DNA of 16,022 nucleotides from assembly GCA_037441765.1 (NCBI GenBank), contig JBBIRM010000056.1, forward strand, positions 1 to 16,022, in the 5' to 3' direction. This DNA is from JBBIRM01 sp037441765. GTDB lineage: Bacteria > Desulfobacterota > BSN033 > UBA1163. Shown in pieces: positions 1 through 6,016 of this stretch. The first letter of the stretch is position 1, and every line of letters starts with the position of its first letter. The notes below the pieces were generated by a model that saw only the letters and a list, made by a program, of their open reading frames with translations, searched no databases and had not been told where the DNA came from. A program made the translations under genes and the position numbers.

Positions 1-5
1 AAGTG

Positions 6-40
6 GTGCACTTTTAAAACTTAAAGAGTGCACTTTTAAA
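6..40. repeat. 13-bp direct repeat pair, 22-bp period
   Basis: The 13-mer GTGCACTTTTAAA occurs exactly at 6-18 and again at 28-40, a spacing of 22 bases or about two helical turns. Each copy begins with the palindrome GTGCAC. It lies about 110 bases beyond the 3' end of the threonine-synthase-like gene, so it may belong to the upstream region of a gene outside the window. Two copies are too few for a CRISPR. A paired operator site or a piece of a longer repeat are both possible. Confidence 0.5.
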
Positions 41-71
41 TTTTAGCTAACAGTAAATCTTTTGAGACTTC

Positions 72-152
72 GTAACACCTCACCCGTGGAATCGGGTAGG
101 GATGTCGGAGATATCCCTACCCGATTCATATAATTCCCTCTCGTATAATTCC
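72..152. repeat. Palindromic intergenic repeat, copy 1 (short form)
   Basis: A perfect 15-bp inverted repeat pairs 89-103 (GAATCGGGTAGGGAT) with 113-127 around a 9-base loop. The left flank GTAACACCTCAC (72-83) and the right flank with ATATAATTCCC (from 128) recur in the copy at 3164-3391. TATAATTCC is repeated directly at 129-137 and 144-152. The element stops right at the TAA of the threonine-synthase-like gene (153-155). It could fold as a hairpin in that transcript's 3' end, but no T-run follows on the minus strand, so it is not a standard intrinsic terminator. Confidence 0.75.
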
Positions 153-1253
153 TTATCTGTGGATACATTTCAAACCAATCCCTGTAAGGGTCGATACCAC
201 TTCCTCTCCATGAATCCCTCTTCTAAGATATTTCTTCAAACCCGCAACCGTAGCCGCCGATGTAGGCTCGATGAAATGCCCTTTTCGGCCCATCTCTCTT
301 AAGGCAATCTCTATCTCTTTATCTGTGACGATCAAGACCTCTCCATCTGTTTCTTTAATCGCCTCAAGGATCTGCCTTCCTCTTACAGGATTTGCAATAG
401 CAATCCCTTCAGCCTTTGTCTCCCTTTTTTTAATGGGAAGAGGTTCTTTTATACCTTTCTTAAAAGCATGATAAATTGGGGCACAGGAGGCGGATTGGAC
501 TCCAACCAACCTTGGAATCTTCTTCACCATACCTGCATTCTTTAATTCCTTGAATCCGATATAAGCCCCCAAGAAAAGGGTTCCATTTCCAACTGGAAGG
601 ATTAAAACATCTGGGGCCTTCCAACCCATCTGTTCCCAAATCTCAAAGGCAAAGGTCTTTGTCCCATGAAGAAAGAATGGATTCCAACAATGGCTGGCAT
701 AATAGGTTTTGGAAGCATCTTTCATTGCAACCTGAGCGGTCTTTTCCCTCGAACCCTCTACTTTTTTTAAATGGGCTCCATAGGCGCGTATCTGAAAAAG
801 TTTCTCTGGGCCAGTTGATTGAGGAATATAAATCTTACAATCTATTCCTGCTTTAGCACAGTAGGCCGCAATGGCAGAGCCTGCATTTCCTGAAGAATCC
901 TCAAGCACGCTTCTTATCCCTAACTCTTTTAATTTGCTTACGAGGACAGTGGCTCCCCTATCCTTATAGGAACCTGTGGGAAAAAGATAGTCCACTTTTA
1001 ATAATACTCGATTACCCTCCAGTTCAGCCCCTTCAAGAGGGGTAAAACCCTCTTTCATCGAAAGGATATTCTGGTCATCGATAACAGGGATCGCCTCTCT
1101 ATACCGCCAAAGCGTGGGCGGCCTTTTTAAGATTTCTTCGATTTGAAACTCAGGGATGAACTTGAGATCAAGGAAAGAGCCACAATCGCATTTCCACCTG
1201 TTTGAGTCAACGGAATAGGAGCGATGACAATTTGAGCAAATAAATTTATCCAT
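153..1253 (-). CDS. thrC: Threonine synthase-like PLP-dependent enzyme
   Basis: Probably converts O-phosphohomoserine to threonine and phosphate in the cytoplasm. The 366 residues are close to the length of short bacterial and archaeal threonine synthases. The N-terminus carries a likely zinc knuckle (Cys6, Cys9, Cys22, Cys24). The fold-type II PLP signature PTGSYKDRG places the Schiff-base lysine at Lys97. SSGNAGSA (120-127) and the phosphate-cup PVGNGT (220-225) follow, and the C-terminus has STLTGIGLK (354-362), close to the family's usual TGxGLK. Start is ATG at 1253, 10 bases after the histidine kinase stop, with no clear Shine-Dalgarno; translation may depend on the upstream gene. Other ligases or dehydratases of this fold cannot be excluded, and no hom or thrB lies nearby. 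Confidence 0.8.
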   Translation of the reverse strand: MDKFICSNCHRSYSVDSNRWKCDCGSFLDLKFIPEFQIEEILKRPPTLWRYREAIPVIDDQNILSMKEGFTPLEGAELEGNRVLLKVDYLFPTGSYKDRGATVLVSKLKELGIRSVLEDSSGNAGSAIAAYCAKAGIDCKIYIPQSTGPEKLFQIRAYGAHLKKVEGSREKTAQVAMKDASKTYYASHCWNPFFLHGTKTFAFEIWEQMGWKAPDVLILPVGNGTLFLGAYIGFKELKNAGMVKKIPRLVGVQSASCAPIYHAFKKGIKEPLPIKKRETKAEGIAIANPVRGRQILEAIKETDGEVLIVTDKEIEIALREMGRKGHFIEPTSAATVAGLKKYLRRGIHGEEVVSTLTGIGLKCIHR

Positions 1254-1263
1254 TTTGGCATTT

Positions 1264-3078
1264 CTATTTAACCAGAGGGAACATAACCCGAAAGGTCGTA
1301 CGGCCCTCTTCCCCCTCCACCTCTATCCTCCCACCCATGTGTTTGACCAATCGGGTGGTGATGTGAAGGCCTCTACCCCTACCGTTGCCAATAAGGTACT
1401 TTTCTACCTCCTCTTTTGGAATCTGGCCTGTATTGGTAATCTCAGCAACTGCCCATGAATCCTTTTGATAGGAGCGAATGGAGAGTTCTCCCCCTGTCTC
1501 AGGGATGGCATTTGAGGCATTGTTCAGTAAGTTATCCAGAACCCTCTCAAGATGAAGGGGAAAGCACCGTATCCACAGGGGAGATTCTAAATCTCTTTCA
1601 ATGAGAATGATATTTTCTCGCTTCAACTCCATGATCATCTGTTCATTAATCAGAAACCTCCTCCTTAATCTCTCTGTCAAATCGAGCACCTCTTCCCTCC
1701 CTTCACCGTAGAGGGTCAATGCCAGTTCCTGAATTCGGGAGGTCTCTCTGAGAATAATTTCCAGGGCCTGATCCACCTTATCCTTTTTATTAAGGTACTC
1801 TCCATCATCCAGGATTTTTTTCATCCTCTTTGCAAACCCAGCGGTGGCAATGGCAGGATTTTTAAAGTCATGAAGAATATCATCCATCTTCTCCAACCTT
1901 AACCCCTTCATCAACTCCTTCCCAAAGAAGGTAAACATCTCGATCTCCTCATCTGTAAACCGTTGATGTTGGGCCTGGGCATCAAAGGCCAAAAAGGAAT
2001 GGACCATCCCGTTCACTTTAAGAGGGACATAAAGAACAGAATGAATCTGCTGGTTTTCTAAGAACCGCTTGAGGTCATCTGGAAGCAATCTGCTTTCTTT
2101 TGGATGGTCGATGAGGATATAGCCAGGAAAGACCTTCTCATTCTCGAATTCACCAAAAGGACCCTTTTGATTGACAATTGCGTCAATATAGGGTTCATCC
2201 TTAACATTGAAGACCTTTCCTATACCATGCTCGATCTCTGGATAACCTGCTTCCAGGACCACCTGCTGACGATCCTCGGTCACAGAAAAGAGGGCGCACC
2301 TTTGAATTTTCATGATATGGACCAGTTCGGGAATGACCAGGTTGAAGACATCTTTAAGTTTGACACCTTCCCTCTTTCCCAATTTAAGAAAGATCTGCTC
2401 TACAATCTTGTCTTTAGTGAGGTTCATCCTCTGCAGGTCCAAGATTCGCTTCCGTGCAATGACATAGCTCACCCTTCTCGATAGCATTTCGGCGATCTTC
2501 GCCTCCAATGGTGTAAATACCTTTTCCTCTTCTTTAAAATAAATCTGGATGGAACCTTCACTATCGACATCCTTTAAGGAGAAACGAGGAATCCTTATGG
2601 GGACAGCCATCATCGAATAGATTCCTCTCTTCTGAACCTTTTCCTTATTTTTATACTTCTCCTCTTTAAGGATGTTTGGGACGAAGTAACACTGCTGGGT
2701 TCTCACCACCTCCCCAGCGATGGTATCTTCGAAGGGAATGGCCTCCTCGCGGTCTTCAACTTCAGCAGGATAAGAACCAAAGGCAATCATCTCTCCCTTT
2801 TCAGGATCAAAGATTCGGATGCTTGCAGCCTCCGCCCCTAAAAACTCCACCATATTTTTTGCCAGTTTTTCAAGGATCTCTCTCTCGGTAAAGGAGGGGT
2901 TAATCTCGAGGATGGTTTCTGCCTGGCTGATCAGTTTATCCACATACTGGAAAAGGACTTCCTCTTTAATCAATTCGATTCCAATGCTTACCTCTTCAAA
3001 AGAAAGCCTACACCCTTTCTCTTTGAGCCTGACCCATATCCTTTCTAAAAAGTTTTGGTCAATTTTAAAATGATTCAT
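1264..3078 (-). CDS. Soluble sensor histidine kinase with two GAF domains
   Basis: Predicted cytoplasmic sensor kinase of 604 residues, with no signal peptide, membrane segment or HAMP domain. A helical N-terminus (1-60) is followed by a first GAF domain (about 65-210) and a second (about 225-390). The dimerisation helix carries ILHDFKNPA, with likely phospho-acceptor His403. The ATPase domain has an N-box DNLLNNASNA (515-524) and a glycine-rich lid GNGRGRGLHITTRL (564-577), ending RTTFRVMFPL. The G1 box is degenerate: Asn549-Thr-Gly-Gln where DxGxG is usual. No response regulator lies beside it, so it is an orphan kinase here. It is first in an operon with the threonine-synthase-like gene and has a consensus promoter at 3118-3145. 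Start is ATG with GAGGGGTGG just upstream. The ligand is unknown. Confidence 0.85.
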   Translation of the reverse strand: MNHFKIDQNFLERIWVRLKEKGCRLSFEEVSIGIELIKEEVLFQYVDKLISQAETILEINPSFTEREILEKLAKNMVEFLGAEAASIRIFDPEKGEMIAFGSYPAEVEDREEAIPFEDTIAGEVVRTQQCYFVPNILKEEKYKNKEKVQKRGIYSMMAVPIRIPRFSLKDVDSEGSIQIYFKEEEKVFTPLEAKIAEMLSRRVSYVIARKRILDLQRMNLTKDKIVEQIFLKLGKREGVKLKDVFNLVIPELVHIMKIQRCALFSVTEDRQQVVLEAGYPEIEHGIGKVFNVKDEPYIDAIVNQKGPFGEFENEKVFPGYILIDHPKESRLLPDDLKRFLENQQIHSVLYVPLKVNGMVHSFLAFDAQAQHQRFTDEEIEMFTFFGKELMKGLRLEKMDDILHDFKNPAIATAGFAKRMKKILDDGEYLNKKDKVDQALEIILRETSRIQELALTLYGEGREEVLDLTERLRRRFLINEQMIMELKRENIILIERDLESPLWIRCFPLHLERVLDNLLNNASNAIPETGGELSIRSYQKDSWAVAEITNTGQIPKEEVEKYLIGNGRGRGLHITTRLVKHMGGRIEVEGEEGRTTFRVMFPLVK

Positions 3079-3117
3079 CCACCCCTCGATTTTTAAAACC
3101 TAATCTTTTTTAAAAAT

Positions 3118-3145
3118 ATTATAAACCTTTCTTCAGGGGTGTCAA
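3118..3145 (-). promoter_or_regulatory. Consensus sigma-70-type promoter of the kinase operon
   Basis: Read on the minus strand, TTGACA (3145-3140) and TATAAT (3123-3118) both match the consensus exactly, with a 16-base spacer. Transcription should start near 3111, leaving a leader of about 30 bases before the ATG at 3078. The palindromic repeat copy 2 begins only 19 bases upstream of the -35. Confidence 0.75.
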
Positions 3146-3163
3146 CCAAAAGTAGAAAGGCTT

Positions 3164-3391
3164 GTAACACCTCACTCATCCGGGGAATCGGGTAGGGATG
3201 TCGGAGAAAATCTTATAGCGGAAACCTTAGATTGCTCCATCACTACAGAATCCCTCGAGTATTGAAAAGGATACCATCTCCTTAAATGGAATCTCTTTCT
3301 TCAGGTATTCTATTAACCTACCCGCTTTATAAGATTTTCGGAGATATCCCTACCCGATTTATATAATTCCCCCTTAAGGGAAGAATTATAA
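3164..3391. repeat. Palindromic intergenic repeat, copy 2 (long, nested form)
   Basis: This element fills most of the 367-base gap between the ketoacyl synthase stop and the kinase promoter. Outer arms of 14 bp match copy 1 exactly: AATCGGGTAGGGAT at 3186-3199 pairs with 3346-3359. Inside them is a second inverted repeat, GAAAATCTTATAGCGG (3206-3221) against 3322-3339, with a 2-base bulge. A core of about 100 bases separates the arms. The left flank GTAACACCTCAC (3164-3175) is shared with copy 1. At the right edge TATAATTC (3362-3369) pairs with GAATTATA (3383-3390) around CCCTTAAGGG, a stable hairpin just past the ketoacyl synthase stop. The pattern resembles a MITE or a REP/BIME-type element. 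No transposase is present. Confidence 0.75.
3227..3349 (-). other. 40-codon protein-like stretch in repeat core, no start
   Basis: Between in-frame stops the minus strand reads GYLRKSYKAGRLIEY (1-15), then continues with KKEIPFKEMV (17-26) and ends GFCSDGAI before TAA at 3229-3227. Its amphipathic, charged composition is more protein-like than random intergenic DNA. There is no in-frame start at its beginning (one internal ATG) and no Shine-Dalgarno. It may be a gene fragment captured or left by the repeat, or chance. I do not recognise a family. Confidence 0.3.
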
Positions 3392-3445
3392 AGGCTTCTG
3401 AAAAGTATTTAGAATTTTTTATTTTAAAAGATAGAGAGGGTGTAC

Positions 3446-4759
3446 CTACTCAAACTTTTTTATCAGGATGGCGCTATTGACCCCTCCAAAACCTGCTGAG
3501 ATGGAGAGGGCAACCCTCACCTCTTTTCTCCTCGCTTCATTTGGGACATAATCGAGGTCGCATTCGGGGTCCTGGAATTCATAGTTAAGGGTAGGATGGA
3601 TCACTCCCTTCTCAATGGCTAAAAGAAGGGCAATCAACTCTGCCCCTCCAGCCGCACCCATCAGATGGCCAGTGATCGACTTTGTGGAACTTACAGGGAT
3701 ATTGTAGGCCTGTTTCCCAAAAACATTTTTAATGGCCTTCGTCTCCACTCGATCGTTTAAAAGAGTGGAGGTCCCATGAGGATTGATATAGTCGACCTCT
3801 TCCGGTGAGATGCCTCCCATCAGAAGGGGGTCTCTGATCGCTTTGGACAATGCTCGTGCTTCAGGGTCAGGATCTGTCAAATGATAGGCATCCGCAGTCA
3901 TCCCAAATCCTATCACTTCTCCATAGATATGGGCTCCCCTTCTAAGGGCATGCTCCAACTCCTCAAAGACCAATATCCCTGCACCCTCGCCCATAACAAA
4001 TCCATCTCTTTCACGATCGAATGGTCTACATGCCTTAGAGGGTTCATCATTTCGGGTTGACATGGCCCTTAAGACGTCAAACCCTCCGAAGACATAGGGT
4101 GTAATACAGGCATCCGCTCCTCCTGTCACCATGATATCCTCTGCACCACCTTGAATCTGGAGAAAACTATTTATCATCGCATGGGTGGCTGAAGCACAAG
4201 CGGTGGAGACCGCATAGGAAGTCCCTCGAATCGAGAAGTATTGAGCAACATGGGAAGTGATAGCACTCAGATAGATATTGGGAAGGGCAAAAGGGGAGAT
4301 CCCTCGTGGTCCTTTTGAGAGAAAGCGTTCGTGGAAATGCTCTAACAAATCCATTGCCTCCACGCCCACGCCCATGATCACACCTACTTGAAATGAATCT
4401 AAATCCTTTAGATGATAAACCCCTGTATGTTTATGGTGAACATCAGGGTTAAAATCGTTCATCTCAAGATCTATCCCTGCATCCATTAGAGCGAGCCATG
4501 TGCCTGCAATCGCATATTGGGAGGTCTTGCCAAGATGTTTGGAAAGTTTTGACTTTTCGACGTAATTATAGAGGTCAAACCCTTCAATAGGGGCTGCAAT
4601 CTGGCACCGATAATGGTTCATATCTCGATCTGGAAACTCGATCTTCTTAAAGAAAGACTTTCCATGGGCTAAACTATCCCAATAATTCTCTTTACCAATC
4701 CCAACAGGGGTAACTGGCCCAACCCCTGTAATTACAACCCGTTTTCTGTAGTTTCCCAA
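3446..4759 (-). CDS. fabF: Beta-ketoacyl-ACP synthase, FabF (KAS II) type
   Basis: Condenses an acyl thioester with malonyl-ACP, the chain-extending step of fatty acid or polyketide synthesis. The N-terminus RVVITGVGPVTPVG is typical of the family. The catalytic triad is complete: Cys188 in STACASATHA, His328 in NPHGTST and His365 in TGHLMGAAGG, with Lys360 in SSTKS. The C-terminal glycine loop ISAGFGGVNSA is intact. At 437 residues it is about 25 longer than E. coli FabF; a His-rich loop around 105-122 (HHKHTGVYHL) before the substrate channel accounts for much of this. The start is TTG at 4759, supported by AAAGGAG five bases upstream and by the family's N-terminus. No acpP, fabD or fabG lies next to it, so a secondary or specialised synthase is as likely as the housekeeping one. 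Confidence 0.88.
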   Translation of the reverse strand: MGNYRKRVVITGVGPVTPVGIGKENYWDSLAHGKSFFKKIEFPDRDMNHYRCQIAAPIEGFDLYNYVEKSKLSKHLGKTSQYAIAGTWLALMDAGIDLEMNDFNPDVHHKHTGVYHLKDLDSFQVGVIMGVGVEAMDLLEHFHERFLSKGPRGISPFALPNIYLSAITSHVAQYFSIRGTSYAVSTACASATHAMINSFLQIQGGAEDIMVTGGADACITPYVFGGFDVLRAMSTRNDEPSKACRPFDRERDGFVMGEGAGILVFEELEHALRRGAHIYGEVIGFGMTADAYHLTDPDPEARALSKAIRDPLLMGGISPEEVDYINPHGTSTLLNDRVETKAIKNVFGKQAYNIPVSSTKSITGHLMGAAGGAELIALLLAIEKGVIHPTLNYEFQDPECDLDYVPNEARRKEVRVALSISAGFGGVNSAILIKKFE

Positions 4760-4774
4760 TTTGTCTCCTTTCCT

Positions 4775-4822
4775 TATTGCCTTGTTATTTTTATAGATTA
4801 CTCTCCTTTTGTCAAGGCAATA
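4775..4822. promoter_or_regulatory. 10-bp inverted repeat bracketing a promoter, possible operator
   Basis: TATTGCCTTG (4775-4784) and its exact complement CAAGGCAATA (4813-4822) flank 28 bases in the leader/promoter region of the ketoacyl synthase gene. The right arm overlaps a minus-strand TTGACA (4815-4810), and the left arm lies just past a TATAAA (4795-4790). A regulator bound to both arms would block RNA polymerase. The site could instead act as an RNA stem in the leader if transcription starts farther upstream. Confidence 0.45.
4790..4815 (-). promoter_or_regulatory. Weak promoter candidate for the ketoacyl synthase gene
   Basis: On the minus strand, TTGACA (4815-4810) is followed by TATAAA (4795-4790). 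The spacer is only 14 bases, shorter than the usual 16-18. TAAAAA with a 16-base spacer is the alternative -10. The position, 31-56 bases upstream of the TTG start, is right. The short spacing suggests a regulated promoter or a chance match. Confidence 0.35.
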
Positions 4823-4928
4823 TTAAGAGAGTTCTGAAAAAGTCCCTAAAGACTGAGGATGTAGGGTTCCAAAGCCATCGAATCCGAACACTGAGAAGTT
4901 ATTAATGGAAGCATTTTAATGAGGGTTC

Positions 4929-4990
4929 GGCAAGCCACAAGGGCTTGCCCTACAAGAGGGCTCTGAAAGCAACAAGGTCTTACCCTACGA
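4929..4990. repeat. Hairpin plus imperfect tandem repeat
   Basis: GGCAAGCC (4929-4936) pairs perfectly with GGCTTGCC (4942-4949) around a 5-base loop. The 24-base unit at 4932-4955 recurs at 4967-4990 with four mismatches, so one ancestral unit appears twice in 59 bases. The second copy has lost perfect pairing. It lies between divergent genes, so a terminator role is unlikely; a dispersed REP-like repeat is more plausible. Confidence 0.55.
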
Positions 4991-5059
4991 TAAATTAAAC
5001 GAATCTCAAACATAGGGCAAGGGGGATTAAACTTTATCAGGAGGTCCCATTTAAAAAGG

Positions 5060-5088
5060 TTGACATACCATCAAATTAGAAATATAAA
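5060..5088 (+). promoter_or_regulatory. Strong sigma-70-type promoter of the tatT-dctPQM operon
   Basis: TTGACA (5060-5065) is an exact -35. TATAAA (5083-5088) matches five of six -10 positions, and the spacer is the ideal 17 bases. Transcription should begin near 5095, giving a leader of about 35 bases that contains the AGGAG ribosome-binding site at 5117-5121. Confidence 0.75.
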
Positions 5089-5129
5089 TCTTTAGAAAGG
5101 CTGACCCCAAAAAAGTAGGAGATGGACAA

Positions 5130-6005
5130 ATGAGGTTATTTCCCATTCGATTTTTGATTCTCCTTTTTATGAGCCTTATCCTCCTCTCCTGCTTTCCCAG
5201 TAAAAAGATGGCTGTGGGCACTACTGCCCAAATATTAGAAGCAGTAGCGAGGTCTTCAAGTAAACAGTCAGATTTGAAGACTATCCGGGAAGGAATGCCA
5301 GCCTTTTTAATGCTCATAGATGGAATGATTGAGACACTGCCAGAAAATGACCAGTTGCTGATCACCGCTGCTCAGGTTTATTCCTCCTTTGTGACTGCCT
5401 TCTTAGATGAGAAAGACATAGGTTATGCAAAATTTCTCCTCGGAAAGGCAAAGCATTATGCTCTAAGATCCCTTGAGATTAGAGGGTTTAAAAACCCAGT
5501 CGAAAGGCCACTCGATGATTTCCAGGAGGCGCTTAAACGCATGGGGAAGAAAGAGGTTCCTTATCTTTTCTGGAGCGCTACTTGCTGGGCAAACTGGATC
5601 AACTATCATCTAAATTCAATGGAAGCCCTCTCCCAACTTCCAAGGGTAGAATGGATGATGAAAAGGGTTTTAGAACTTGACGAAGGGTTTTATTATGGTG
5701 GTCCGCACCTCTTTATGGGAATATGGTTTGCTTCCAGACCTAAAATAGCAGGAGGAGATTTGAAAAGGTCCCAAGACCATTTTTTAAGGGCAATTGAATT
5801 GGGGAAAGGGAAATTCCTTATGAGTTACGTCTATTATGCGGAATACTATGCACGGATGGCGCAAGATAGAGAACTTTTTACCTCCAACTTGCAAAAGGTG
5901 TTAAGCACCCCTCCCGATATCGCGCCAGATCTCACCTTGCTAAATACGGTGGCCCAAAAGAGGGCAAATGAACTCCTCAATAGACAGAATGAATATTTCG
6001 AATAG
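5130..6005 (+). CDS. tatT: TatT-family lipoprotein, TPR-associated TRAP component
   Basis: Periplasmic accessory lipoprotein of a TRAP transporter, of the family typified by Treponema pallidum TatT (Tp0956), a helical TPR-like protein that works with the substrate-binding protein. A signal peptide (1-20) ends in LILLS-Cys21, a clear lipobox, so the mature protein is membrane-anchored. Family hallmarks are visible: FWSATCWANWINYHLN (147-162), LPRVEWMMKRVLELDEGFYYG (170-190), HLFMG, then SQDHFLRAIELGKGKF (214-229) and VYYAEYYARM (234-243). The length of 291 is normal. Start is ATG with AGGAG eight bases upstream. The stop overlaps the ribosome-binding site of dctP, so the two are coupled. The ligand is unknown. 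Confidence 0.9.
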   Translation: MRLFPIRFLILLFMSLILLSCFPSKKMAVGTTAQILEAVARSSSKQSDLKTIREGMPAFLMLIDGMIETLPENDQLLITAAQVYSSFVTAFLDEKDIGYAKFLLGKAKHYALRSLEIRGFKNPVERPLDDFQEALKRMGKKEVPYLFWSATCWANWINYHLNSMEALSQLPRVEWMMKRVLELDEGFYYGGPHLFMGIWFASRPKIAGGDLKRSQDHFLRAIELGKGKFLMSYVYYAEYYARMAQDRELFTSNLQKVLSTPPDIAPDLTLLNTVAQKRANELLNRQNEYFE

Positions 6006-6010
6006 GAGAG
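6004..6010 (+). promoter_or_regulatory. Ribosome-binding site of dctP overlapping tatT stop
   Basis: AGGAGAG at 6004-6010 shares bases with the TAG stop of tatT (6003-6005) and sits six bases before the dctP ATG. Ribosomes ending tatT are therefore placed on the dctP start, which favours coupled output of the two periplasmic partners. Confidence 0.7.
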
Positions 6011-6016
6011 AAAAAA

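Larger units (their letters stand above)
4760..5129. other. Divergent intergenic region
   Basis: This 370-base spacer separates the minus-strand ketoacyl synthase gene from the plus-strand tatT operon. It holds a bracketed promoter candidate on the left (4775-4822), a hairpin and imperfect tandem repeat in the middle (4929-4990) and a strong plus-strand promoter on the right (5060-5088). I found no credible coding sequence. From about 4823 to 4928 I see nothing recognisable. Confidence 0.6.

Noticed and set aside
6..40. CRISPR-like array
   Set aside because: Only two copies of 13 bases with a 9-base spacer. No leader and no cas genes.
89..127. Intrinsic terminator for the kinase operon
   Set aside because: The stem is strong, but no T-run follows on the minus strand. 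It is better described as a repeat that may still slow or end transcription.
2104..2484. 126-codon plus-strand open frame
   Set aside because: Antisense to the second GAF domain of the histidine kinase, with no independent support.
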